Assembly: GCA_937927525.1 (NCBI GenBank)
Contig: CALBDR010000494.1
Coordinates: forward strand, 1 to 20,175
DNA from: an uncultured Candidatus Melainabacteria bacterium
GTDB taxonomy: Bacteria > Cyanobacteriota > Vampirovibrionia > LMEP-6097
Direction of reading: 5' to 3'
DNA length: 20,175 nucleotides
Part shown: piece after piece, positions 7,212-15,791 of the stretch
How the letters are laid out: every line of letters starts with the position of its first letter
Position numbering within the stretch: the first letter of the stretch is position 1
Position numbers and translations under genes: made by a program
Notes under the pieces: generated by a model
Databases searched by the model: none
Told to the model about the DNA's origin: nothing
The model's input: only the letters and a program-made list of their open reading frames with translations

Positions 7212-7217
7212 AAACAC

Positions 7218-8813
7218 ATGGCAAATGCTATCGAAGACTTAAAAAAAGAAACTGATGGCTTGGATGTGTGGAATCATATTTTTGAAGCATCTAAGGTCGG
7301 ATTTTCAGCAGTGAATCAAGAACTTGTGCCACTTTTTAAGTGGTTTGGAATATACGCGCAGAAACCAAAAGAAGATGGTTACTACATGATGCGTATAAAA
7401 ATTCCTGGTGGGCAACTAACAGCTAAGCAAGCTCATAAACTCCAAGATCTTGCTAATCACTTTGCAGACGGAGTTTGTGACATAACTACTCGCCAAGCAG
7501 TGCAAGTGCATTGGCTAAGAATCGAAAATATCCCGACTATAGTTTCTGAATTAAAAGAAGTCGGTATGGATGTCTATGGTGGTTGTGGAGATATAGCTCG
7601 TAACATTACTGGCTGCCCGCTTGCAGGTCTTATAGCTGATGAACACTTCGATGCTAGTCCAGAACTAATAGAGATAGATACTGAATTAAACCGTAATCGT
7701 GAATACTCTAACTTACCTAGAAAATATAAAATGACAGTAACTGGCTGCTCACACTGGTGCTCACAGCCAGATATTAACTGCGTTTCACTAGTAGGAGTAA
7801 AACATCCTGAAACAGGTGAATTAGGTTATACACTAAAAGTAGGTGGTGGACTTAGTACTAAACCTATGATCGCTAAAAACTTTCCGGTTTTTGTAAAACG
7901 TGAGCAAGCTAAAGCTGTAGTCCTCGCTGTAACAGCAGTTTACCGTGATAATGGTTTTAGAGATAAAAGACAAAAAGCAAGAATAAAGTTTCTAGTTGAA
8001 GACTGGGGTGTAGAAAAGTTTCTAGCAGAAACTGAAAAAGTTTTAGGCTATGAACTTGAAAGAGTTCCAGTGATTAAAACCATGGAAACTGGTGCTATAG
8101 AATATTTCCCAAGCCCAGATGACAGTCACCACGATCATTTAGGGATTACTAAATTGAAAAATGGTAACTATGCTTTAGGCATAGCTTTTATTAGTGGGCG
8201 TGCACGCAATCCTGACTTCACGAACGTAGCTAAGCTTGCTGAAGAATTCAGCACTACAAGTGAAATTAGAACTACTAATAAGCAAAACTTAATTATAGTT
8301 AACATTCCTGCAGATAAAATAGATGCCTGCAAAGCAAAAGCTACTGAGTATAACTTAAAGACAGAGTTCTCACCATTTACGAATTTGGGAGTAGCTTGTA
8401 CAGGAACTGAATATTGTAATCTCGCTATTGTAGAAACTAAAGCTAGAGCCAAAGACTTATTTGACTATCTAGATGCAGAATTTCCAGAATTCTCAGAAGA
8501 CCTTATGGTCTCTGTTACTGGCTGTCCTAATAACTGCGCACAGTATTCTATCGCTGATATCGGTCTAGTAGGAGCAAAGCTCAGAAATGAAGCTGGAGAA
8601 ATGGAAGATGCTTTTAGAATCACTCTAGGAGGTAGACTAGGTGACGAAGCCCAATTCGGACAAGCCTTAAAAAATCGCTACCTTCATAAAGATATCCACA
8701 TAACTCTAAAAAAGCTTTTTAGCTTCTATAAAGAAAACCGTTCTGCAGATGAATTATTTAGACATTTTGTCGATAGATTAGGTATAGAGAGAATCGAGGC
8801 AGCTATTCAATAA
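7218..8813 (+). CDS. sir: Siroheme [4Fe-4S] ferredoxin-type sulfite (or nitrite) reductase
   Basis: A 531-residue reductase that carries out a six-electron reduction (sulfite to sulfide, or nitrite to ammonia) with coupled siroheme and [4Fe-4S]. The cluster cysteines are C394 and C400 (CTGTEYC) and C436 and C440 (GCPNNC). Two duplicated half-domains are visible, including ITTRQAVQVHW at 89-99 and VTGCSHWC at 174-181. The CTGxxxCxxAxxETK form is the NirA variant. However, the Mycobacterium tuberculosis NirA, of the same form and also next to cysH, was shown to be a sulfite reductase. Since cysH starts inside this gene's stop codon (TAATG), I infer sulfite as substrate. No nitrate-assimilation gene is nearby. 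Confidence 0.88.
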   Translation: MANAIEDLKKETDGLDVWNHIFEASKVGFSAVNQELVPLFKWFGIYAQKPKEDGYYMMRIKIPGGQLTAKQAHKLQDLANHFADGVCDITTRQAVQVHWLRIENIPTIVSELKEVGMDVYGGCGDIARNITGCPLAGLIADEHFDASPELIEIDTELNRNREYSNLPRKYKMTVTGCSHWCSQPDINCVSLVGVKHPETGELGYTLKVGGGLSTKPMIAKNFPVFVKREQAKAVVLAVTAVYRDNGFRDKRQKARIKFLVEDWGVEKFLAETEKVLGYELERVPVIKTMETGAIEYFPSPDDSHHDHLGITKLKNGNYALGIAFISGRARNPDFTNVAKLAEEFSTTSEIRTTNKQNLIIVNIPADKIDACKAKATEYNLKTEFSPFTNLGVACTGTEYCNLAIVETKARAKDLFDYLDAEFPEFSEDLMVSVTGCPNNCAQYSIADIGLVGAKLRNEAGEMEDAFRITLGGRLGDEAQFGQALKNRYLHKDIHITLKKLFSFYKENRSADELFRHFVDRLGIERIEAAIQ

Positions 8814-9574
8814 TGCCAAATACAATTACTAAACCTGAAGAGATAAATTGGAGTGAACTAGGTTTAGAGTTTGAAACTGCTTCTACAGAAGAGATTCTTG
8901 AACATGCGCTAAACGAACTCAGCTCTAAAGGACAAATCCTTTTCCTTACCGCCTTTGGCCCAGAAGGTTGTGTATTAGTAGCTATGGTTCATAAGCTAGT
9001 GGTGGAAAAAAGAATTAATAAAAATTCCTTTTCTATAGCTAATCTAGATACTGGCTATCAATTCAAAGAAACTTTAGAACTAAAAGAAAAGTTAGAAGAT
9101 AAATATAATTTTGAGATTTTCTTAAAACAACCTGCACTATCAGTTGAAAAACAAGACGCAAAATATGGGAAAGATCTTTTCGCGACTAAACCTGATGACT
9201 GCTGCTTTATGAGGAAATTAGTTCCTCTAGCAGAATTACTCAGTGACAAACTTGCCTGGATCACTTCGATCCGCCGTGAGCAAACAGAACATAGAGCGAA
9301 AGCTAAAGCATTTGAATTTGATAATAAATTTAAATTAGGAAAAATTAATCCACTTATAAAATGGACTCGGTCTGATATTTGGAAATACATTCACGAAAAC
9401 CAGGTTCCGTACAACCCACTCCTAGACCAAGGTTACGAAAGTATAGGCTGTGAGCCCTGTACTTCTCATGGTAAAAATAGAGCAGCATCCCGCTGGGCAG
9501 GGAAAGATAAAATCGAGTGTGGTTTACATATTCAGGATCATGAGACTGAGCAAGGTGGAGAGTTTGTTATTTAA
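8813..9574 (+). CDS. cysH: Assimilatory APS/PAPS reductase, [4Fe-4S] type
   Basis: A 253-residue thioredoxin-dependent reductase that makes sulfite from adenylyl sulfate or its 3'-phospho form. The PP-loop-like nucleotide motif is in LTAFGPEGC near 45-53. The paired cysteines C130-C131 (DDCCFMRK) and C213/C216 (GCEPC) are the four ligands of the iron-sulfur cluster. That cluster marks the APS-using bacterial and plant-type enzymes (EC 1.8.4.10) rather than the cluster-free PAPS-only type. The catalytic cysteine is C236 in ECGLH near the flexible C-terminus. Its ATG shares one base with the upstream stop, indicating translational coupling with the sulfite reductase: sulfite made here is the substrate there. 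No ATP sulfurylase or siroheme-synthesis gene is in the window. Confidence 0.94.
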   Translation: MPNTITKPEEINWSELGLEFETASTEEILEHALNELSSKGQILFLTAFGPEGCVLVAMVHKLVVEKRINKNSFSIANLDTGYQFKETLELKEKLEDKYNFEIFLKQPALSVEKQDAKYGKDLFATKPDDCCFMRKLVPLAELLSDKLAWITSIRREQTEHRAKAKAFEFDNKFKLGKINPLIKWTRSDIWKYIHENQVPYNPLLDQGYESIGCEPCTSHGKNRAASRWAGKDKIECGLHIQDHETEQGGEFVI

Positions 9575-9669
9575 AAGCTTTTAAGCAAGATTTTCGTTTG
9601 GATACATTGCTTGAAATGTTTAAAATGCAATAGGAGAGGGTTAAGAATTAAAGTTAATTTATGAATATT

Positions 9670-9692
9670 TCATTTAATCCGGAATTAAATGA
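9670..9692. repeat. Perfect 9-bp inverted repeat at the convergent gene junction
   Basis: Arms TCATTTAAT (9670-9678) and ATTAAATGA (9684-9692) flank the loop CCGGA. It overlaps the stop codon of the GHKL ATPase, the last gene of the minus-strand island, and faces the end of cysH. It could be a weak bidirectional terminator, but the stem is AT-rich and has no long T-run on either side. Confidence 0.4.
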
Positions 9693-11485
9693 TTAAGCAT
9701 TTCCTTAACTTTTTGCCCCCAATCCATTCTTAATTTTTCTAGTTTATCTTCATCTTTTTCATCACAAGTATCTTCAATTCTTGCCCAAGCCAAAAAAAGT
9801 AATTTTAGTATTGCATATGCATCACCATCCTCTTCTTCTAACTTTTGAATAAAGTGCTTATAGACAGGATGTCTTTTATTGACAGCAACTTTAATTTTCC
9901 CACCTTTAGGTGCAACATCAAACATTACATATGAAGACCTTATCTCTTCACTTGTAAAAATAAATTTCGTATCGTCATTTAACCAAGATTTCAGAATAAC
10001 TTCTTTACTTTGCTTATCAATATCTTCACCGAAAGATTCGACTATATCTTTTTCAAAGATTGCTTTTTTTTCATCATAACTTAAAGTCTCATATTCAAGA
10101 TCACTTTTGCCTTTAACCCCATCTTGTTTTGAAAACTTTGAAGCAATGTTTACTACAAGATCATCCTTCTCTGCATTACTTTTAGCCTGGCTACGTGATT
10201 CCATTGTCTTAACTCTGTCACGAATATTTTTTAGAATTGAGTTAATTTCGTCAGCTACCTGGCTAATTATATATCTATAATCATTTTCAGCTTTCAAGAT
10301 ATCCTCTATTTCAGCTTTAGATCTACCTTCCTCTTCAGCAAGTTGCACCATAGTAATTTTCTTAAATGAAGTTGCTGATTGTTTATTATTAGTAACACCA
10401 AAAACAGAATCTAACTCAGGTGAAAAAGATACCTCAATTCCCCACCATCTCTCCAAAGTATCATAACTAATCTCAAAACTTCTATTCATCTCTAATTCTC
10501 TACCAGAGCGAACTAGAGAAATGCCCTGGTTTTTTGCACAATGTCTTCCAAATTCAGTGCTACCTAGGTTACCATTATCCTGCTCACGGCTTTTAACCAT
10601 ACTGGCCTTAATTTTTATACAAGATTCTTTTCCATTAATATTGACTTTCAGATCACGATCTATAAACAATTCAAAAGCAGGTTCTTTACTATAATCAGCA
10701 TAAGAAACAGATGGGCATTGAGTATTTGCCATTAAATAGAGTGGATCATTTGGCTTAACATACTGTTCAAAATGTGGCATAAGCGAAGTAATAGAGTCCT
10801 GTAGATAAGCAGCCATTCTAATAGAGCATTTCTCATCATTAATAAAATAACGATACATCCTACCAACAATAAAAGCAGAGTTATCAAAAAATGCTTTATG
10901 TCTTTTCCATTTAAGTCTTTCTAACTTACTCCAAACCACTAGAGTACCGCTATCTTGAATTTCACTTTTAATTTTGCATCTCCAAAGCTCTGGAATTTCG
11001 TCAACAGCTGATGGAAAGGGGACTTCTTCATAACCCTTTTCTGCTATCTCATCAAGATCTAAAAATGTATGAAAAATTCGATTATTTTGCCAAGACCAAA
11101 CATCAACCCTATCACATTGTGAGATAGAGGCGTTCGGTAAACCCATCCCAAATTTCCCTAAACCATTAGTAGCTCCTTTTCTAGTACCCTGCCCAAAAGC
11201 TAATGCCATAGCTAAAGTATTTGCATCCATTCCAGATGCATTATCATATACAGCTATTTTTTCTATTCGAGACCTCTGACCATCTTTTATTTGATTTGAT
11301 TTTTCTAAACAAATAACCTCTACTTCTGTCTTCCTATCTGTCTCTTCACCAGCTTGAATACTATTATCTATTAATTCTGCTAAAGCATGAGCCGCATCTT
11401 TATAACCTGAATCCTTCATGGAATCAAGTACCATTCTAATATCAAAAATCTTATATGTCTTTTCTACTTCATTTGTTACCGTCAT
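9674..11485 (-). CDS. GHKL-superfamily ATPase (MORC/HSP90-like) of the defence island
   Basis: A 603-residue protein with an N-terminal Bergerat ATP-binding fold. The N-box is AELIDNSIQAG (E37, N41), the G1 box is DNASGMD at 81-87 and the G2 lid is GLGKFGMG at 108-115. The remaining 450 residues are charged and helical with no recognised catalytic motif. In this context the protein is probably an ATP-gated clamp partner of the adjacent helicase in restriction; that is inference. The start is ATG 11485, which overlaps the helicase stop as ATGA and has AAGAGG in front. A longer reading from TTG 11506 would simply translate that ribosome site (MERRGFN), so I reject it. It is the last gene of the operon. 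Confidence 0.82.
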   Translation of the reverse strand: MTVTNEVEKTYKIFDIRMVLDSMKDSGYKDAAHALAELIDNSIQAGEETDRKTEVEVICLEKSNQIKDGQRSRIEKIAVYDNASGMDANTLAMALAFGQGTRKGATNGLGKFGMGLPNASISQCDRVDVWSWQNNRIFHTFLDLDEIAEKGYEEVPFPSAVDEIPELWRCKIKSEIQDSGTLVVWSKLERLKWKRHKAFFDNSAFIVGRMYRYFINDEKCSIRMAAYLQDSITSLMPHFEQYVKPNDPLYLMANTQCPSVSYADYSKEPAFELFIDRDLKVNINGKESCIKIKASMVKSREQDNGNLGSTEFGRHCAKNQGISLVRSGRELEMNRSFEISYDTLERWWGIEVSFSPELDSVFGVTNNKQSATSFKKITMVQLAEEEGRSKAEIEDILKAENDYRYIISQVADEINSILKNIRDRVKTMESRSQAKSNAEKDDLVVNIASKFSKQDGVKGKSDLEYETLSYDEKKAIFEKDIVESFGEDIDKQSKEVILKSWLNDDTKFIFTSEEIRSSYVMFDVAPKGGKIKVAVNKRHPVYKHFIQKLEEEDGDAYAILKLLFLAWARIEDTCDEKDEDKLEKLRMDWGQKVKEMLNHLIPD

Positions 11486-13134
11486 GTTAAAACCTCTTCT
11501 TTCCAACTATTTTCCCAAAAATCAAAAGAACGAGTTAAATCATTGAATGATGTTAAAGATGAATCTAAAACAGTATATATCTCTGCCTCATTTTGTCCAC
11601 CAACTTTTTCACCTCTTATTGCTCGACCAACCATCTGACTATATAGTGTTAAAGACTTTGTTGGTCTAGCTATTACAGCAACATTAACTTGAGGATCATC
11701 GAAACCAGTTGTCAAAACTCCATAATTCAATAAAACCTTAATTTCATTTTGTCTAAAACGCTCAATAGTAGAGTTTCTAATATCATTAGAAAGTTTAGAG
11801 CTAATGAAGCCTGAATTTACATTATGATATTTAAGAAAAGTATATAATCCTTGAGCATGCTCTAAGGAGCAAGCAAATACTAAAATCTTCTTCCCTTCTT
11901 CATAGAGACCTTTAATCAAGTGAACTAGTTTTAAATTTCTTTGAGAATCTAGACTTAATTTTTGTAATATTTTGTATGAAAACTCATCAGAACTTTCAAT
12001 CTCTTTAATTTCTTGTTCTGACAATGTATCATTATGATCTATATAGTGATAAGAAATATTTGCTATATATTTCTCTTTTTGCAAAAACTCAATTGGGCTG
12101 TTATAGCCATCTACTTTTAGTGTCACTTTTTTCTTTTCAAAAAACTCAGCAAGCTTTGAATTTTCATCATGTTTTATAGTAGATCTTCCAGGAGTTGCAG
12201 ACAAACCTATAAGCTTACAATTATTCGAGACACATAAAATCAACTCAACAATCCTAGAGTAAGTAGGAGCAATGATTTTATGAGCTTCATCAAAAATAAT
12301 TAAAGAACATTTCCTTGAAAAATCTAATGTACTTTTAAGTTGTTCATTGTCATCTAAGTAATTTCTGAGTTTTGCTAGGCTTGTAATCAATAAACCTGAG
12401 TTAATTTGATTAAGATCAAGATTAAAATTTGAATAGAATCTAAATAAATTTATTGGTGATATGCCTAACAATGACCATGCCTTTTTAAACTCGTTATAGG
12501 CTTGCTCACATAACTCTTCTGTATCTGCAAGCCACACAACTAAACTTTCGTTTCTTTTTATAGAATTATCTCTCAAATATGAGCAAATAAAATTCATTGC
12601 TGTTCTTGTTTTGCCTGAACCGGTAGGCATATGAAGCAGCACACGGTTAGATTTTTTTAGAATATATGAAAGTTCTTTTAGAGCATCCTCTTGATGAGGA
12701 AATAATGAATATTCAGGAATTAAAGATTCGCATGCAATGTTATTTAAGTCTTCTTCCTTTACCTTATAATCTTGATTATATGTAAGTTCAAAAAATTCAA
12801 ACAACTTCTCTCTTTGCTTATCTGAAGTAAAGTTCATCCCTTTTAATTTTGACCATGCATCTTTTTTATTACTTGAAACCTCAAGTTCTTTTAAAAAATT
12901 ATTAAGCTCAGATTCTTGAAAAACATCAAATAAAATATTCCTCTTTTCTTTATTTAAAAGAATATCTTCGACAGAATATAAATCTAAAATAATTTGAGCA
13001 AAATATTTCTTATCGCTGAGTACATTCTGATGATTGATAATTTCAAATAAACTAGGATTAATCAAAGCCTGTATGTCTAAAAAACCAAGTTTAGAAATAG
13101 CTTTAAAATACTTAGTATCAATTAATCCATTCAT
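11482..13134 (-). CDS. DEAH-box superfamily 2 helicase, phosphorothioation-linked restriction type
   Basis: A 550-residue SF2 helicase/translocase. Motifs run in order: PHQEDAL (Q-like) at 146-152, Walker A MPTGSGKT at 169-176, DEAH at 282-285, SATPGR at 312-317, GVLTTGFD at 472-479 and motif VI QMVGRAIRG at 500-508. The first 140 residues are an alpha-helical region with no known fold that I can see. Architecture and length match the family annotated as DNA phosphorothioation system restriction enzyme, known to cluster with dnd genes; this match is from memory. No nuclease motif is visible within it, so cleavage would need a partner. Its stop overlaps the GHKL ATPase start by 4 nt, so the two are probably made in fixed ratio. 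Confidence 0.85.
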   Translation of the reverse strand: MNGLIDTKYFKAISKLGFLDIQALINPSLFEIINHQNVLSDKKYFAQIILDLYSVEDILLNKEKRNILFDVFQESELNNFLKELEVSSNKKDAWSKLKGMNFTSDKQREKLFEFFELTYNQDYKVKEEDLNNIACESLIPEYSLFPHQEDALKELSYILKKSNRVLLHMPTGSGKTRTAMNFICSYLRDNSIKRNESLVVWLADTEELCEQAYNEFKKAWSLLGISPINLFRFYSNFNLDLNQINSGLLITSLAKLRNYLDDNEQLKSTLDFSRKCSLIIFDEAHKIIAPTYSRIVELILCVSNNCKLIGLSATPGRSTIKHDENSKLAEFFEKKKVTLKVDGYNSPIEFLQKEKYIANISYHYIDHNDTLSEQEIKEIESSDEFSYKILQKLSLDSQRNLKLVHLIKGLYEEGKKILVFACSLEHAQGLYTFLKYHNVNSGFISSKLSNDIRNSTIERFRQNEIKVLLNYGVLTTGFDDPQVNVAVIARPTKSLTLYSQMVGRAIRGEKVGGQNEAEIYTVLDSSLTSFNDLTRSFDFWENSWKEEVLT

Positions 13135-13161
13135 AAATCAATGCTCACATGACTAAAACTA

Positions 13162-14316
13162 TTATAGAACACCTGCTAGTTTATTCTTAATAGCTATAAT
13201 CGACTCCACAGCCTCAAGAACCTCTTCCTCAGTAGAAAAACGCCCAAAACTAAACCTCAAAGCACTTTCAATACGTTTTTTAGGTAATTTCATAGCTTTC
13301 AAAACATGACTATAATCCCAGCTTAAGCTTGAACAAGCAGACCCATTTGCAGCAGCGACTTTACCCCAAAGATTCATAATTAAAGTTTCAGAGTTAAAGT
13401 CTAAAAAACTTATATTTAAATTATTAACTAAGCGATTTTCTAAAGGACCATTCACTAAGATTCCAGGGAACTTACTTTCTAATTTCTCAAGAAATAAATC
13501 TCTCAAATTTTTAATATGATTTGTATCTTCGATAATATTTTCATAAGCTATCTGAACAGCCTTCACAAAGCCTACAATAAGCATTAATGCAGGAGTCCCT
13601 GCTCTGAAACCATTTTCATGCCCACCACCTAAAATCAATGGCTCAAATGGAGTCCCTTTTCGAATAAAAATAGCTCCTATACCCTTCGGCCCATAAATTT
13701 TATGAGATGAAAAAGAAGCTAAATCAACATTTAAATCTTGAAAATCAATGCTTAATTTCCCCAAAGTTTGAGCCATGTCAGTGTGGAATAAAATATTTTT
13801 TTCTTTACAAAAATTAGAAATTTCTTTAATCGGGTTTATTAAACCTATTTCGTTATTTGCATGCATTATAGAAACAAGTCCTGTATTAGATTTGATGGAT
13901 TTCTTCAATAAATCAAAATTAAATGTTCCATCCTGATTTGGTGGAAGAAATTCAATCTCAAAACCATCTTGCTCTAATTTTTTTAATGGTTCAAGTACGG
14001 CTTTATGTTCTATTTCACTGGAAATGATATGAGTTTTACCTGACTTTCTTAAAAACTTTGAGATACCTAATAAAGCCATATTGTTAGATTCAGTAGCACC
14101 ACTCGTAAAAACTATTTCACTTTTCTTACAGTTCAGTAAATCTGCTAAATCTTTTCTTGATTCTTCAAGTTTTTTAGAAGCCATTTCTCCATAAACATGA
14201 GTTGAACTAGCTGGATTTGCAAAATTATCCTTAAAGAAGGGCAACATCTCGCTTACAACTCTTTCATCAACAGGGGTTGTGGATTGATAATCCAAGTAAA
14301 TAGGTTTTACATGCAT
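13162..14316 (-). CDS. PLP-dependent cysteine desulfurase, IscS/DndA type
   Basis: A 384-residue class V aminotransferase-fold enzyme that removes sulfur from L-cysteine as an enzyme-bound persulfide. H104 and D180 (HTDMAQ) are PLP-contacting residues. K206 in SSHKIYGPKG forms the Schiff base, and C328 in NGSACSS is the catalytic cysteine on the mobile loop. The loop form is group I (IscS/NifS/DndA). In dnd systems DndA supplies sulfur to the backbone-modifying complex, and a genome-wide IscS may replace it. Its place inside this operon argues for the DndA role here, but it could also be the general Fe-S cluster desulfurase; no iscU or iscR is nearby. Its ATG directly follows the stop of the methyltransferase-like gene (TAAATG). 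Confidence 0.93.
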   Translation of the reverse strand: MHVKPIYLDYQSTTPVDERVVSEMLPFFKDNFANPASSTHVYGEMASKKLEESRKDLADLLNCKKSEIVFTSGATESNNMALLGISKFLRKSGKTHIISSEIEHKAVLEPLKKLEQDGFEIEFLPPNQDGTFNFDLLKKSIKSNTGLVSIMHANNEIGLINPIKEISNFCKEKNILFHTDMAQTLGKLSIDFQDLNVDLASFSSHKIYGPKGIGAIFIRKGTPFEPLILGGGHENGFRAGTPALMLIVGFVKAVQIAYENIIEDTNHIKNLRDLFLEKLESKFPGILVNGPLENRLVNNLNISFLDFNSETLIMNLWGKVAAANGSACSSLSWDYSHVLKAMKLPKKRIESALRFSFGRFSTEEEVLEAVESIIAIKNKLAGVL

Positions 14317-15768
14317 TTACTTTAATGATACTAATTTATGCCCTTTTATGGTAAAGCCCATGTCATTTAATCTTTCTTCCCACTTCTTTTTAGTGCCGAT
14401 ACTTGAAGCAAAATCAAGAAGCCCTGCTTTTTCTTCATCTTGACTCAATTTTTTAAAACTTTTATATTGAGGATAATCTTCACCTACAAAAGTTTCCTTT
14501 CGATGGAGAATCGGTGGATTTTCTCTTTGTGAGTAATCAATCTCTTTCATTTTCAGTTCACGTAACTTAACAGTAGTAGTTTTAAGTAAACGTGGGTGCG
14601 GTTCAGTATCAAAGTCTTCATATTCTAAATATGAAACTTTTCCTGAATGCATATGAATTTTTATAATATTTGCTTCTTCAATATTTCCAATAAAGGCATC
14701 AGCACAACCGACATAAACTCGAAGGAGAGGAGAAAGATGATCAATATATTCTTTATGGATATATAAATCTTCTGGCAAAATTTTACCAATTTTAGAAGCT
14801 CTACAATTCTTAGCGATCAAAGAAGCATCTCCAGCACTAAAAAGTAAATCTTTTCCTAACTCTTTTGCAACTTTATAGTTACCAAAAAAGATTTTCATAT
14901 CATTTCTTAAAATAGGCGAAAGATCTTTAGGTCTAGGTACTTTTCTAAAGTGTGCTAGAGCTAAGTAAACAAGCAAGTCGTTATACCTTCTTTGTTTACA
15001 CTCTTCTATAAGGTTCTCTGGGAAAAAACTTTGAATAAGAGAAAAAGCTTTTTTGAAGCTACCAATATTCTTCTTAATCTCGGCACTCTTTAAGAACTCC
15101 TCTTCTTTAGGAAGGCGTCCTAGTTTGTATATAGAGTCCATAAACTCTTCTAACAAGTCTTTATATTCTGCATATCTCTCTTGCAGTGAAAGTGGACTTC
15201 TTCTCGTGAAGTGATAGTGTCTTGAAACTCTGTTTTGTAGAAATTCTTCTTTTAAACTATGATCTTTAAAGATATAGAAGATTCCTGGAGCGGCAGGAAA
15301 AGCTTCTTCCTCTAAAATTAAAGTCAAGTAATCTTTAAGTTCCACTTGAGTAAAGAGTTTTTGGAAGGTTTGCCTTGAGGTTATATATCCATCAGCATAA
15401 CTTTGGATATTAACAGCTTGGTTACTTTTATTATCAAGCATCGCTGAAACTATTAAAAGCTTGTCTGCAAGTGAAAAAGCTTCTATTAAAGCATTTTTTC
15501 TTTCATTAATATTATCAATGACATTGATAACATATCCAATATTCACTACACATGATTTTTGTTTATCGCTTTCAGGACTATGTGCAGGATCCCATCCTTT
15601 TGAAACAAAGCCCATATCTTTTAAAAATGAGATATCATCTCCATATCCACAGCCATAATCAAAGAAAGAAAATTCTTTTCTTAAAACTCCATCTGTAAGA
15701 GCTTGCTTTAAAGGGCGAGAAAGCTCAAATCTCCGAATCGCTGTTTTGTGGGATTGGATTGTTTGCAT
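14317..15768 (-). CDS. Phosphorothioation-associated putative methyltransferase
   Basis: A 483-residue protein from ATG 15768, beginning MQTIQSHKTAIRR. It resembles the family named DNA phosphorothioation-associated putative methyltransferase, whose members usually begin with an HKTAIxR element and have a class I SAM-binding motif. Here that motif is FFDYGCGYGDD at about 35-45. A downstream segment (ADKLLIVSAML) fits the Rossmann continuation. The C-terminal half has no motif I recognise. No DNA-methyltransferase NPPY motif is seen, so the methyl acceptor is unknown. An in-frame TTG at 15795 would overlap the upstream stop (TTGA) and add nine residues; the ATG fits the family start better. 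Family assignment is from memory of conserved motifs. Confidence 0.8.
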   Translation of the reverse strand: MQTIQSHKTAIRRFELSRPLKQALTDGVLRKEFSFFDYGCGYGDDISFLKDMGFVSKGWDPAHSPESDKQKSCVVNIGYVINVIDNINERKNALIEAFSLADKLLIVSAMLDNKSNQAVNIQSYADGYITSRQTFQKLFTQVELKDYLTLILEEEAFPAAPGIFYIFKDHSLKEEFLQNRVSRHYHFTRRSPLSLQERYAEYKDLLEEFMDSIYKLGRLPKEEEFLKSAEIKKNIGSFKKAFSLIQSFFPENLIEECKQRRYNDLLVYLALAHFRKVPRPKDLSPILRNDMKIFFGNYKVAKELGKDLLFSAGDASLIAKNCRASKIGKILPEDLYIHKEYIDHLSPLLRVYVGCADAFIGNIEEANIIKIHMHSGKVSYLEYEDFDTEPHPRLLKTTTVKLRELKMKEIDYSQRENPPILHRKETFVGEDYPQYKSFKKLSQDEEKAGLLDFASSIGTKKKWEERLNDMGFTIKGHKLVSLK

Positions 15769-15791
15769 AAAAAGTTCACACTCTATAAAAA

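Noticed and set aside
8168..8452. Minus-strand frame inside the sulfite reductase gene
   Set aside because: Antisense to conserved coding sequence that includes the cluster-binding region; no ribosome site or motif.
9058..9390. Minus-strand frame inside cysH
   Set aside because: Antisense shadow of a well-supported gene, Ser/Phe-rich product.
11486..11506. TTG start giving seven extra residues to the GHKL ATPase
   Set aside because: Those codons are the ribosome-binding site itself; the ATG at 11485 overlaps the helicase stop as ATGA.
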